Shown one piece after another: positions 34,633 through 42,952 of a stretch of 64,000 nucleotides of DNA. The DNA comes from Streptomyces sp. SID12488. GTDB taxonomy: Bacteria; Actinomycetota; Actinomycetes; Streptomycetales; Streptomycetaceae. Under the pieces are notes generated by a model. That model searched no databases. It was not told where the DNA came from and worked only from the letters and a program-made list of their open reading frames with translations. How positions within the stretch are numbered: the first letter of the stretch is position 1; each line of letters opens with the position of its first letter. A program made the translations under genes and the position numbers. The DNA is taken from the NCBI RefSeq assembly GCF_010548275.1, contig NZ_JAAGLT010000009.1, positions 62,001 through 126,000 on the forward strand, read 5' to 3'.

Positions 34633-34655
34633 GTGTACACATATGCGCGTACACT
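34633..34655 (+). promoter_or_regulatory. operator palindrome overlapping the antitoxin -10 box
   Basis: GTGTAC (34633-34638) and GTACAC (34649-34654) form an inverted repeat whose right arm is part of the -10 hexamer TACACT (34650-34655). The ATG at 34662 is six bases beyond it, so the transcript is probably leaderless. The layout fits autorepression by the antitoxin or the toxin-antitoxin complex. Confidence 0.65.
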
Positions 34656-34661
34656 GACGTC

Positions 34662-34934
34662 ATGACCGAGGACACCGTGACGATACGGGAAGCCCGCGCC
34701 CATCTCGCGGAGCGCATCAACCTGGCCGAGGAAGGCACCCCGACGGTCATCACTCGCAACGGCACTCCGGTGGCGGCAGTGGTACCGATCGCGGACTTCG
34801 AAGCCCTGGAAGAGGCGGCCGACGTCATGTTGGCCCGAGAGGCCGAAGCGGTCCTGGCCGAGAACGGCCCCACCGTGACCATGGCCGAACTGCTGGCAGA
34901 TCTGTTCACCGAGCACGGTGAAGGCGCCGCGTGA
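34662..34934 (+). CDS. Phd/YefM-type antitoxin
   Basis: The 90-residue protein opens with VTIREARAHLAERINLAEEGTPTVITRNGTPVAAVVPIADFEALEE, the Phd/YefM DNA-binding fold of type II antitoxins. The C-terminal half (about 55-90, acidic) should wrap and neutralise the toxin encoded next. The two genes overlap by four bases (GTGA), which enforces coupled translation. The promoter palindrome suggests autoregulation. The assignment is by family pattern; the partner fits RelE/ParE rather than Doc. Confidence 0.92.
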   Translation: MTEDTVTIREARAHLAERINLAEEGTPTVITRNGTPVAAVVPIADFEALEEAADVMLAREAEAVLAENGPTVTMAELLADLFTEHGEGAA

Positions 34935-35200
34935 AGTACGCGTTCCGGTTCACCACGGCGGCGCAGCGGCAACTCCGGGCCGTCAGCCGACTCGACGCCA
35001 TGCGCATCCTGACCGCGCTGACCGCTCTCGGTGACGACCCGTATCGCGAGGACGCCGACGTCAAGAAGCTCACCGGCCCGTCGGGGCTCTACCGGCTGCG
35101 GGTCGGAAGCTACCGGGTCGCCTACCAGATCAACGATGGCGAACTCGTCATCCTCGTCGTCAAGGTGGGCGACCGGCGGGACGTGTACCGCAACCTGTAG
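34931..35200 (+). CDS. RelE/ParE-family toxin
   Basis: The 89-residue protein starts at GTG 34931 inside the antitoxin stop region. The sequence (FRFTTAAQRQLRAV at the front, DVKKLTGPSGLYRLRVGSYRVAYQI in the core, VVKVGDRRDVYR at the end) is typical of RelE-like ribosome-dependent mRNA interferases. The conserved basic and aromatic residues of the core (Lys, Arg, Tyr) are present, so it is probably active. ParE-like gyrase poisons share the fold and cannot be excluded. It converges with the phosphatase gene four bases downstream. Confidence 0.92.
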   Translation: MKYAFRFTTAAQRQLRAVSRLDAMRILTALTALGDDPYREDADVKKLTGPSGLYRLRVGSYRVAYQINDGELVILVVKVGDRRDVYRNL

Positions 35201-35204
35201 GCGG

Positions 35205-36146
35205 TCAGGCCAAAGACCAGCCGATGCCGTCGAGGATGTCGTGCTCGCTCACCACGACCTCCGACGCCCCGATGCGCTCCATGATCGAGAGCAGGACCAG
35301 GGCCCCCGCGCCGATCACGTCGACGCGCCCCGGATGCATCGAGGGGATCGCGGCGCGCTCGGCGTGCGTGGAGCGGAGGAGGGTCTCGGTGATCTCGCGG
35401 ACGCGGTCGTAGGAGACCCGGGAGTGGTGGATGGCCTCGGGGTCGTACGCGGACAGGTTCTGCGCGATCGCCGACACCGTGGTGACCGACCCCGCGAGAC
35501 CCACCAGTGTGCGCGCCTCGCCCAGCGGGACCGTCTCCGCCGCCAGGTCCAGGGCCGCCTCGATGTCCGAGCGGATCGCCGCGATCTGCTCCTCGGAGGG
35601 CGGATCGGCGACGGCGCCGTCCCGCACCAGGTGCCGCTCCGTCATCCGTACGCACCCGATGTCCACGGAACGTGCCCCGCGCACCTGGTCGTCCCCGACC
35701 ACGAACTCGGTCGAGCCGCCGCCGATGTCCACGACGAGGTAGGGCTTGGCGAGGTCGTCGCGTCCCTTCAGCTCCCTGGTGGCGCCGGTGAAGGAGAACT
35801 CGGCCTCCTGCTCGCCCGAGATGACCTCGGGCTCGACACCCAGGATGTCCAGCACGCCCCGTACGAACTCGTCCCGGTTCTCCGCGTCCCGGGAGGCGGA
35901 CGTCGCGACGAAGCGCAGCCGCTCGGCGCCGTGCTCCTTGATGACGGTGGCGTACTCCCGGCAGGCCGCGAAGGTCCGCTCCAGCGCCTCGGGGGCCAGC
36001 CGCCCCGTACGGTCGACGCCCTGACCGAGGCGGACGATGGTCATCCGCCGGTCCAGGTCGACGAGTTCGCCGGTCAGCGGGTCCGCGTCGGCGACGAGGA
36101 GGCGGATCGAGTTCGTACCGCAGTCGATGGCGGCGACACGGGTCAC
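35205..36146 (-). CDS. Ppx/GppA-family exopolyphosphatase/pppGpp phosphatase
   Basis: The 313-residue protein has the two actin-like ATPase-fold signatures: IDCGTNSIRLLVAD at the N-terminus (phosphate 1) and LVVDIGGGSTEFVVGDD near residue 145 (phosphate 2). The catalytic Glu lies in the SGEQEAEFSF segment. It should hydrolyse polyphosphate or convert pppGpp to ppGpp. It is the short, single-module form common in actinobacteria. GTG 36144-36146 has GGAGGG upstream and overlaps the DUF501 stop (GTGA), so both are one operon with divIC. Confidence 0.9.
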   Translation of the reverse strand: MTRVAAIDCGTNSIRLLVADADPLTGELVDLDRRMTIVRLGQGVDRTGRLAPEALERTFAACREYATVIKEHGAERLRFVATSASRDAENRDEFVRGVLDILGVEPEVISGEQEAEFSFTGATRELKGRDDLAKPYLVVDIGGGSTEFVVGDDQVRGARSVDIGCVRMTERHLVRDGAVADPPSEEQIAAIRSDIEAALDLAAETVPLGEARTLVGLAGSVTTVSAIAQNLSAYDPEAIHHSRVSYDRVREITETLLRSTHAERAAIPSMHPGRVDVIGAGALVLLSIMERIGASEVVVSEHDILDGIGWSLA

Positions 36147-36802
36147 TTGCCGCCCTCCCCGGGCTCCACGGAATCGGCCGAATCCATCGAGCCCATCCAG
36201 CCCGCCGGTTCCCCGGGCTCCAGTCGCTTGAACGCGAAGTGGCCGGACTCGCTCTCGTGCACCACCCAGCCCTCCCCCTCCGGAGGCGTCGTGCGCCGCA
36301 CGCAGGGCCCCTTCGCCCACCACTCCGGCAGCATCGCGATCGCCTCGTCGCCCAGCGGGTTCACCCCGGGGCCGGCGGCCAGCGAGTGGCCCACGAGGAC
36401 ATGCAGGCACTTCACGCGGTCCGGCATGCCGCCCGCGCTCGGGAAGCCCTCCAGGACCTCGATCTCGTCACGGCGGGCGATGTAGTCCTCGTGCGCGGCC
36501 CGGTACGCGGCGGCGAGCTCCGGGTCCGTCGAGAGACGTTCCGTCATCTCCTTCATCACGCCGTTCGCCTCCAGGGTGCCGATCGCCGAGGCGGCGCGCG
36601 GGCACGTCAGGTAGTACGTCGTGGGGAAGGGCGTGCCGTCCGGCAGCCGCGGAGCCGTCTCGACGACGTCCGGATGACCGCAGGGGCAGCGGTGCGCGAT
36701 GGCGCGCAGCCCGCGCGGCGGGCGGCCCAGCTGCTGCTGGAAGGCCTCGACGTCCGCGTCGGTCGGCTCGGTGCGCGGGGTGGAGGGCGGGGGCGTGTCC
36801 AT
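36143..36802 (-). CDS. DUF501 domain protein
   Basis: The protein is 219 residues from ATG 36800-36802. The DUF501 core (about 15-175) includes LGRPPRGLRAIAHRCPCGHPDVVETAPRL with a CPCG pair that may bind metal, PTTYYLTCPRA and SAGGMPDRVKCLHVLVGHSLA. The conserved Cys and His residues suggest a metal site. The function is unknown, but the domain is a constant neighbour of enolase, divIC and ppx in actinobacteria. GTG 36826, one base from the divIC stop, would add eight residues. The C-terminal 25 residues are Glu/Ser/Gly-rich. Confidence 0.85.
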   Translation of the reverse strand: MDTPPPSTPRTEPTDADVEAFQQQLGRPPRGLRAIAHRCPCGHPDVVETAPRLPDGTPFPTTYYLTCPRAASAIGTLEANGVMKEMTERLSTDPELAAAYRAAHEDYIARRDEIEVLEGFPSAGGMPDRVKCLHVLVGHSLAAGPGVNPLGDEAIAMLPEWWAKGPCVRRTTPPEGEGWVVHESESGHFAFKRLEPGEPAGWMGSMDSADSVEPGEGGK

Positions 36803-36827
36803 ACCTGTCTTTTCTGTTCCGTTCACT

Positions 36828-37298
36828 TCACTGGTCGGCGGCGTCGGCCTTGTCCACGCCGTCCCAGACGTTCGCGTACCAGGGGCGGTCGGCCGCGCCG
36901 AGGTCGACGCGCGACTGCTTCGCCGCGTCCGGGTCGATCGCGATGAACCCGGTCTCGCCCGGCAGCACGAAGTGCAGCCGCTGTCGGATCTGCTGCTCCG
37001 CGTACGCGTCGTCCTGCCAGCGTGCCTTCAGGTCACGGAGCTGCTCGACCCGTTGGCTGGTCCGGTCGCGTTCGCGTTCCATGTCGGCGATGTCGGCGCG
37101 CTGGGAGACGTACTGCCTTATCGGGTAGGCGAGGGCCACGATCAGCGTGCAGAGGACCAGGGCGAGCAGGGCCGCCCGGCCGGTCAGCCGGGAGCGGCGG
37201 GCCTGGCGCTTGGTCTGGGAACGGTAGACGCGGGCCGCCGTCTGCTCGCCGAGCAGCTTGATCCTGGTCGCGGTGGAGAACCGGTCCCGGTTGGTCAC
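36828..37298 (-). CDS. divIC: septum formation initiator DivIC/FtsB
   Basis: The 156-residue bitopic protein has a basic cytoplasmic N-terminus (1-42, rich in Arg), one transmembrane helix (about 43-60, ALLALVLCTLIVALAY), a coiled coil (about 65-100) and an extracytoplasmic end with DDAYAEQQIRQRLHFVLPGETGF, the FtsB/DivIC signature. It bridges FtsL and FtsQ-type divisome proteins; in Streptomyces divIC is needed for efficient sporulation septation. GTG 37296-37298 follows GAGGTGAG. It heads the operon with the DUF501 and phosphatase genes. Confidence 0.92.
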   Translation of the reverse strand: MTNRDRFSTATRIKLLGEQTAARVYRSQTKRQARRSRLTGRAALLALVLCTLIVALAYPIRQYVSQRADIADMERERDRTSQRVEQLRDLKARWQDDAYAEQQIRQRLHFVLPGETGFIAIDPDAAKQSRVDLGAADRPWYANVWDGVDKADAADQ

Positions 37299-37503
37299 TG
37301 ATGCTCACCTCGCAGCTCTACGCCGGTCACGCTCGCGCACCTGGTCTTTTCGGCCGGGGGTCCGGGGGTTGTCCCCCGGGAAGGCACAGTACGGCCATGT
37401 TCCCCGCCTCCCGTTCACACGCGCGTACGTCCCCGCACACGGTACGGGACCGGGTACGGGGACGTACGTACGACTGGCTATGCCTTGACCCTGGTTGGGT
37501 CAG

Positions 37504-37542
37504 CCGTTGTTCTCAACCGATGTTCTCAGCCGTTGTCCTCAG
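37504..37542 (+). repeat. three tandem 13-bp repeats at the enolase stop
   Basis: Units CCGTTGTTCTCAR, CCGATGTTCTCAR and CCGTTGTCCTCAR lie end to end, the last reaching the enolase stop codon on the other strand. They look like replication slippage near the gene end. Confidence 0.65.
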
Positions 37543-38819
37543 CCCTTGAAGCGCGGGAAGGCCGAGCGTCCGGCGTAGACCGCCGCGTCGTCGAGGATCT
37601 CCTCGATGCGCAGGAGCTGGTTGTACTTGGCGACGCGGTCCGAGCGGGCCGGGGCGCCGGTCTTGATCTGGCCGCAGTTCACGGCGACGGCGAGGTCGGC
37701 GATGGTGACGTCCTCGGTCTCGCCGGAGCGGTGGGACATCATGCACTTGAAGCCGTTGCGCTGGGCCATCTCGACGGCGTCCAGGGTCTCGGTCAGCGAG
37801 CCGATCTGGTTCACCTTGACGAGCAGGGCGTTGGCCGAACCCTCCTCGATGCCACGGGCGAGGCGCTCCGGGTTGGTGACGAAGAGGTCGTCGCCGACGA
37901 TCTGGACCTTGTCGCCCAGCTTGTCGGTGATGGTCTTCCAGCCGGCCCAGTCGTCCTCGTACAGCGGGTCCTCGATGGAGATGAGCGGGTACGCGGAGAC
38001 GAGCTCCTCGTAGTACTCGGTCATCTCGGCGGCCGTGCGGGACTTGCCCTCGAACTCGTACTTGCCGTCCTTGTAGAACTCGGACGCGGCGACGTCGAGG
38101 GCGAGGCCGATCTGCTCGCCGGGGACGTAACCGGCCTGCTTGATGGCCTCGACGATGAGGTCGAGGGCGGCGCGGTTGGACTCCAGGTTCGGGGCGAAGC
38201 CGCCCTCGTCGCCGAGGCCGGTGGACAGGCCCTTGGTCTTCAGCACCTTCTTGAGGGTGTGGTAGATCTCCGCACCCCAGCGCAGCGCCTCGGAGAAGGA
38301 CTCCGCGCCGATCGGGGCGATCATGAACTCCTGGATGTCGACGTTGGAGTCCGCGTGGGATCCGCCGTTGAGGATGTTCATCATCGGAACGGGCAGCAGG
38401 TGCGCGTTCGGGCCGCCGAGGTAGCGGAAGAGGGGGAGGTCACAGGCTTCCGACGCGGCGTGGGCGACGGCGAGGGAGACGCCGAGGATGGCGTTGGCGC
38501 CGAGGGAGCCCTTGTTGTCGGTGGCGTCCAGGTCGAACATCGCCTGGTCGATCAGGCGCTGCTCGGTGGCGTCGTAGCCGACGAGCTCCGGGCCGATCTG
38601 CTCGATGACCGCGAGGACGGCCTTCTCGACACCCTTGCCGAAGTAGCGGTTGGGGTCACCGTCGCGCAGCTCGATGGCCTCGAAGGCTCCGGTGGAGGCG
38701 CCGGACGGGACAGCGGCACGGCCGGTGCTGCCGTCATCGAGGCCGACCTCGACCTCGACGGTGGGGTTGCCTCGTGAGTCGAGGATTTCCCGGGCTACGA
38801 CGACGTCGATGGACGGCAC
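37539..38819 (-). CDS. eno: enolase
   Basis: The 426-residue glycolytic enzyme interconverts 2-phosphoglycerate and phosphoenolpyruvate with Mg2+. Visible signatures are NGGSHADSNVDIQEFMIAPIGA, the catalytic Glu in GLGDEGGFAPN, the metal ligands in SIEDPL and VGDDLFVTN, the catalytic Lys in LLVKVNQIGSLTE, and SHRSGETED. GTG 38817-38819 is chosen because GGAG lies six bases upstream and the protein then begins MPSIDVV, the usual start. The ATG two codons earlier sits directly on the ribosome site. It is probably transcribed alone with the divIC genes downstream. Confidence 0.96.
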   Translation of the reverse strand: MPSIDVVVAREILDSRGNPTVEVEVGLDDGSTGRAAVPSGASTGAFEAIELRDGDPNRYFGKGVEKAVLAVIEQIGPELVGYDATEQRLIDQAMFDLDATDNKGSLGANAILGVSLAVAHAASEACDLPLFRYLGGPNAHLLPVPMMNILNGGSHADSNVDIQEFMIAPIGAESFSEALRWGAEIYHTLKKVLKTKGLSTGLGDEGGFAPNLESNRAALDLIVEAIKQAGYVPGEQIGLALDVAASEFYKDGKYEFEGKSRTAAEMTEYYEELVSAYPLISIEDPLYEDDWAGWKTITDKLGDKVQIVGDDLFVTNPERLARGIEEGSANALLVKVNQIGSLTETLDAVEMAQRNGFKCMMSHRSGETEDVTIADLAVAVNCGQIKTGAPARSDRVAKYNQLLRIEEILDDAAVYAGRSAFPRFKG

Positions 38820-39008
38820 GAGCATCTCCTTCTTGCTGGGATGTGACGCGGGTACGCGGGGCTGCTGGGCCTCGTGAGTAAGAGGCCGCGGCGGCTCCGC
38901 GATGATGAGCCTAACCGGCTCCGGGGGATCGGCCAGCCTTCCGGCCACCCCGTGGACGGAACAGGAACGGAACCGAGGGTAAACATTGTTCCCCCAGGGA
39001 ACAAAAAG
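38820..39008. other. enolase upstream region
   Basis: This GC-rich leader separates enolase from the terminator of the Rpf gene. No gene is seen. The remaining bases to 39208 hold the terminator and the 3' region of the Rpf gene, again without a coding frame. Confidence 0.4.
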
Positions 39009-39050
39009 CCCCGCTCCGGTGCGTACGGGGGAAGACGCACCGAAGCGGGG
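39003..39050 (-). terminator. Rho-independent terminator of the rpfA-type gene
   Basis: A 16-bp stem with one mismatch (39009-39024 with 39035-39050, CCCCGCTTCGGTGCGT on the minus strand) is followed on that strand by CTTTTTGTT. It lies about 160 bp past the Rpf stop and upstream of enolase, insulating the two. Confidence 0.88.
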
Positions 39051-39208
39051 AGCCCGTGGGGGACGGGGGTGGCCCTCACGAGGCCCTCACTATGGAAGGC
39101 ACGGATGTGAGGGCCCTGTGGTTCACCTGCGAGCCGGCCGGGATCTGGGGGAGATTCCGGCCCGCAGGTGACCGGGGTCAGCTGCCGTACAACCGCGATA
39201 CGGCCGCG

Positions 39209-39937
39209 TCAGCTGAGGTGCAGCTGCTGGCCCGGGAAGATGAAGTCGGCGTCGTCGATGATGTCCTTGTTCAGCTGGAAGAGCTTCTGCCAGCCGCCCT
39301 TGACGTCGTGCGCCTCGGCGATCGCGCTCAGGCTGTCGCCCTTGACGACCTTGTACTCGCCGTCACCCTTCTTGACCTTCTTGCCGGTCGGGGTGGTGAC
39401 GGTCTTCTTGGCAGCGGGCCGCTCCTGCGAACGGGAGGCCTGCTGGTTGTCGGTGGAGCGGGTGGAGGTCTCGCCGGAGCCGCTGGAGTTGTTCGAGCTG
39501 CTGGAGTTGCCGGACGAGTTGTTGTTGCTCGTGCCCGTGCTGCTGCTCGCACCGCCACCGTAGGAGGCGCTGGACAGACCCACGCCGCAGACCGGCCAGG
39601 CACCCTTGCCCTGGCCCGCGAGGACCTTCTCGGCGATGGTTATCTGCGCGGACTTGGAGGCCTGGTCGGCGGTGGACGCGTACGCCGAGCCGCCGTACGC
39701 GGCCCAGGTCGAGGCGGAGAACTGCAGACCGCCGTAGTAGCCGTTGCCGGTGTTGATGGACCAGTTGCCGCCGGACTCGCACTGGGCGACGGTGTCCCAC
39801 TCGGCGGAAGTGGCGGCCGAGGCGGAGCCGGCCGCAAGGAGCGGAGCGGCGACCGCGGCGCCGGTGACACCCGCGAGGGCGACGACCCGGGTGGCCTTGG
39901 ACGGACGGCGGTGCTTGCCCTTACCGGTAAACAGCAT
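39209..39937 (-). CDS. rpfA: resuscitation-promoting factor with LysM domain (RpfA type)
   Basis: The 242-residue secreted muralytic enzyme starts with a basic signal peptide (1-42, ALAGVTGAAVAAPLLAAGSASA, AxA cleavage). The Rpf transglycosylase-like domain at about 43-118 (WDTVAQCESGGNWSINTGNGYYGGLQFSASTW) includes the catalytic Glu of CESGG. An Asn/Ser/Gly linker (about 125-165) and a C-terminal LysM domain (GEYKVVKGDSLSAIAEAH...DDADFIFPGQQLHL) follow. It cleaves peptidoglycan during spore germination and resuscitation. The ydaO-type riboswitch in its leader implies control by c-di-AMP. The name follows the S. coelicolor domain layout and position as I remember them. Confidence 0.92.
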   Translation of the reverse strand: MLFTGKGKHRRPSKATRVVALAGVTGAAVAAPLLAAGSASAATSAEWDTVAQCESGGNWSINTGNGYYGGLQFSASTWAAYGGSAYASTADQASKSAQITIAEKVLAGQGKGAWPVCGVGLSSASYGGGASSSTGTSNNNSSGNSSSSNNSSGSGETSTRSTDNQQASRSQERPAAKKTVTTPTGKKVKKGDGEYKVVKGDSLSAIAEAHDVKGGWQKLFQLNKDIIDDADFIFPGQQLHLS

Positions 39938-39941
39938 GCGT

Positions 39942-40155
39942 GTATCCCCTCACCGACGCCTGCGAGGTGAGCTGTCGGGTTCGGGCCGGTTTGGTTGCCC
40001 GGCCGTACGTCCCTTGCGGGCGGCGTACGGCTTCACCCCAAGCCGCTCCGGACAACTGCCCGGTGCGGCACTTACCTTGGGTCCCCCGCTCCTGCCTACG
40101 GCGCTTGACAGCGACGACTGTTCCCGTACGGCCGTTGGCAGGATTCGGCGTTGCG
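39942..40155 (-). ncRNA. ydaO/yuaA (c-di-AMP) riboswitch in the rpfA leader
   Basis: On the minus strand the leader carries the conserved blocks of this class in order: CGCCGAATCCTGCC (40137-40150), GCAGGAGCGGGGGACCCAAGG (about 40077-40096), GGCTTGGGGTGAAGCCG (about 40028-40044), a P-stem around GTACGGC...CCGTAC, and CCGAACCCGACAGCTCACC followed by GCAGGCGTCGGTGAGG just before the start codon. The ydaO class binds two c-di-AMP molecules and turns expression off when ligand is high. The last block would sit within the expression platform. Confidence 0.88.
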
Positions 40156-40297
40156 ACCGGCGGGGCCCACTGTGGCGGGCGATGACGACCGTAAACAGCT
40201 GATCCCCTGAAATACAAAGACGATCAGGGCTTCTGAGACCTTTGTCTCACCGCATTGATAACGGACATTCAGCCCGAAACCAGGACGTGAACTCCGG

Positions 40298-41320
40298 TTA
40301 GTTTTGCCCGGGTTCGCTACCTACCGCAAGGGTCTGACCGGGCAGGATGAGACCCGAGTCCGCGTCAAGGAAGGACTCGTCCTCGGCAGGGGTTCCGGTC
40401 TGCCCGCCCGCAAGATCGAGGGAGTCGGTGACACTCCAGAGGGCGTCCCCGATGCTGTCCGTGTACGAGCCCTCGGGCTCACCCCGGTGACGACCGGTAC
40501 CGACGGAGGCTTCGGTGTCGGTGGAGGTTTCGGTGCCGACTTCGGCGCCCTCACTTTTACCGCTCTGCCCGTAATTGCCCCGCTGTTGCCCTCCTGAGAT
40601 ACCTATGGGCGAAGTGCCGCTTCCCTTCGCGCCGCCCGCGCTGGGCGACGAGGTGGAAGGAGACGGGGAGACGGCCGACCCGGCGGAGTCGCCGGAATCA
40701 GCGGGCCCGGCAGAGCCGGTCGTCGCCCCGCCGGACGGCGCGGGGGGCGGCGACGAGTCCGCGGCCCCGGTCGAGGCCGAGGAGCCGTCGGCGGGCGACA
40801 CTGAGGGCGTGGGCGACGCCGAAGTCGAGGGCGAGGCGGCGGAGTCCGAACCCGAGCTCAGACCCAGGCCCAGTCCGGAGGTGTCGCTCCCGGCCGCGTC
40901 GGCGTCACCCCCGGCGACGCCCGTGTCGACATCGGCCGAACCGGTGTCCTTGCTGAGCCCGGACAGCAGCGCGCAGGCCTCCCAGGCCCCCGCCCCCTGG
41001 TCGGCGAGTATCTTCTCGCCGACGGCGATCTGCTGCGAACGGCTGGCCTGGTCGGCGCTCGCCGCGTACGCGAGGCCGCCGTACTTCACCCAGTCCGCCT
41101 GGGTCAACTGGAGCCCGCCGTAGAACCCGTTGCCGCCGTCGGCACTCCAGGAGCCGCCACTCTCGCACTCCGCGACCTTGTCCCAGGTGGTACCGCTGGC
41201 CGCGCTGGCGCCGGTCGCGGCGAGCAGTGGGATGGCGATGGCGGAGCCTGTCACGCCGGCCGCTACGAGCAGAGCCGGGGCCTGACGGGGGCGACGGTGA
41301 CGACCGTTCCCGGAGAGCAT
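40298..41320 (-). CDS. resuscitation-promoting factor, long linker, degenerate LysM (RpfC type)
   Basis: The 340-residue secreted protein has a signal peptide (1-41, ending ASA), then an Rpf domain at about 42-115 (WDKVAECESGGSWSADGGNGFYGGLQLTQADW) with the catalytic Glu. About 180 residues of Ser/Pro/Gly/Ala/Thr/Asp-rich linker follow. The C-terminal 55 residues keep only traces of LysM (ALWSVTDSLDLAGG and GLILPGQTLAVG), with the middle altered, so peptidoglycan binding is doubtful. It is a tandem paralogue of the downstream rpfA. The two are 360 bp apart with the riboswitch between them, so they are separately controlled. The ATG at 41318-41320 follows AAAGG. Confidence 0.88.
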   Translation of the reverse strand: MLSGNGRHRRPRQAPALLVAAGVTGSAIAIPLLAATGASAASGTTWDKVAECESGGSWSADGGNGFYGGLQLTQADWVKYGGLAYAASADQASRSQQIAVGEKILADQGAGAWEACALLSGLSKDTGSADVDTGVAGGDADAAGSDTSGLGLGLSSGSDSAASPSTSASPTPSVSPADGSSASTGAADSSPPPAPSGGATTGSAGPADSGDSAGSAVSPSPSTSSPSAGGAKGSGTSPIGISGGQQRGNYGQSGKSEGAEVGTETSTDTEASVGTGRHRGEPEGSYTDSIGDALWSVTDSLDLAGGQTGTPAEDESFLDADSGLILPGQTLAVGSEPGQN

Positions 41321-41489
41321 GCGATGCCTTTCACGAGACAACTGGGGGCAGTGCGACCGGTGCCGCAAGACACCAAGGCATCGCACTGGTGCACGAACGT
41401 ATCTACAGACGAACGCTTGTCACAAGTTAATGCCGCACAGATCACGTGAAGATCACTTTGCTGAGGGAGTGTCACCTTCTCGCGATCTC

Positions 41490-42797
41490 CTACGCCACCA
41501 CCGGCGACGCGGGCCCGGCCCCAGCAACCGGCGTGAACTCGACGGGCAGGGTACGCAGTCCACGCATGATGAGCCCGCCCCGCCATCTCAACTCGGCCGG
41601 ATCCGCACCGAGTTGCAGGTCGGGGAGGCGGGTGAGGAGGGTGGCCAGCGCGCTGCGACCCTCCAGGCGGGCGAGCGGGGCGCCGATGCAGTAGTGGATG
41701 CCGTGGCCGTATCCGAGGTGCTTGTTGTCCCGGCGGCCGAGGTCGAGGGTGTCGGGGTCGGCGAACCGGGCCGGGTCCCGGTCGGCGGCGGCCAGGACGA
41801 CGAGGACGGGATCGCCGGCCGCGATGTCCTGCCCGCCGAGGCTGAGCGACCGGGTGGCGAACCGCCAGGTGGCCAGCTCGACGGGGCCGTCGTAGCGGAG
41901 GAGTTCCTCGATGCCGGTTTCGAGGAGGGAGGAGTCCTCGACGGCGAGGGAGGCCTGGAGGCGGGCGCGCTGTTCGGGGTGGGTGAGCAGGGCGTAGACG
42001 CCATTGCCGATCAAATTCACGGTGGTTTCAAAACCAGCGAAAAGTAGGATGAAGGCCATGGCGGCAGCCTCGTTCTCGGTGAGGTGCTCGCCCTCGTCGG
42101 AGGCGCGGATGAGCCCGGAGATGAGGTCCTCGCCGGATTCGGGTACGTCGGTCAGCGCCTCGCGCTTGCGGTGGATCAGCTCGGCGAGATAGCCCCGCAT
42201 CTTCTTGACCGACCGGGCGACGCCGCCCCGGGGCCCTCCCCCGTGCCGGATCATCATCCCGGCCCAGTCCCGGAAGTCGTCCTGGTCCTCGCGGGGTACG
42301 CCCAGCAGGTCGCAGATCGCGTAGATGGGCAGCGGGAACGCGAACTCGTGGATGAGATCGGCGGAGCCGCTCGCCGCGAACTGGTCGATCAGGTGATCGG
42401 TGAGTTCCTGGACGCGGGGCGCGAACTCGGCGACCCGGCGCGGAGTGAACGCCTTGGCGACGAGCCGCCGCAGCCTGGTGTGGTCCGGCGGATCGATATT
42501 GAGCAGATGGGTCATCAGCTCGGCCTTGCGCTCACCGGGGATACCGGTCTTGCCCTTGGCGTGCGCGGGCTCGTCGTGATGCGCGGGGTTCTTGGAGAGC
42601 CGGGGGTCGGCGAGGGCCTGCTTGGCGTCGACGTAACGGGTGACAAGCCAGGCCTCGACGCCACTGGGCAACTTGGTCCGGTGCACGGGCGCGTGCTCGC
42701 GGAGCCAGGCGTAGGCGGGGTAGGGATCCGTCGCGAACTCCCAGGTGAAGAGTTCGGGGACGGGGGGTGGGGGCGTGGAGAGGGGCTGGTTGGTCAC
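41490..42797 (-). CDS. cytochrome P450 (CYP107-like)
   Basis: The 435-residue monooxygenase has the I-helix oxygen motif FAGFETT, the EELLRYDGPV K-helix ExxR, and the heme loop YGHGIHYCIGAPLARLEGR with Cys370 as iron ligand. The usual Phe of FGxGxHxC is Tyr, which is tolerated. CYP107-type enzymes often hydroxylate polyketides or steroids; no substrate genes are nearby. It needs external ferredoxin and reductase, not encoded here. GTG 42795-42797 has no ribosome site but GATACC about eight bases before it, so a leaderless message is likely. The spacer to 41320 shows no gene. Confidence 0.92.
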   Translation of the reverse strand: MTNQPLSTPPPPVPELFTWEFATDPYPAYAWLREHAPVHRTKLPSGVEAWLVTRYVDAKQALADPRLSKNPAHHDEPAHAKGKTGIPGERKAELMTHLLNIDPPDHTRLRRLVAKAFTPRRVAEFAPRVQELTDHLIDQFAASGSADLIHEFAFPLPIYAICDLLGVPREDQDDFRDWAGMMIRHGGGPRGGVARSVKKMRGYLAELIHRKREALTDVPESGEDLISGLIRASDEGEHLTENEAAAMAFILLFAGFETTVNLIGNGVYALLTHPEQRARLQASLAVEDSSLLETGIEELLRYDGPVELATWRFATRSLSLGGQDIAAGDPVLVVLAAADRDPARFADPDTLDLGRRDNKHLGYGHGIHYCIGAPLARLEGRSALATLLTRLPDLQLGADPAELRWRGGLIMRGLRTLPVEFTPVAGAGPASPVVA

Positions 42798-42952
42798 TCG
42801 GTGACGGTATCGGGAGGGCGGAGGACTTCAGCGAGGCCCTGGTCGGCGTCGAGGCGACCCCGCTCCCAGCACACCCCCAGGCCTCGACGCCGGTCCTGGG
42901 ACACCTGGGACAGCGGTACTGAGCTGAGCACCGGGCCCGGCTCAGCGCACCA

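Larger units (their letters stand above)
34055..34661. other. 607-bp non-coding stretch upstream of the toxin-antitoxin pair
   Basis: A TACACT hexamer at about 34125-34130 could start a plus-strand transcript, but no convincing frame follows. Two 35-bp direct repeats lie at 34537-34571 and 34588-34622 (GCGATCCCGYCGAGGA...ACGAACGCGACTC), with a weaker relative near 34480. The rest holds only shadow frames. Confidence 0.5.
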
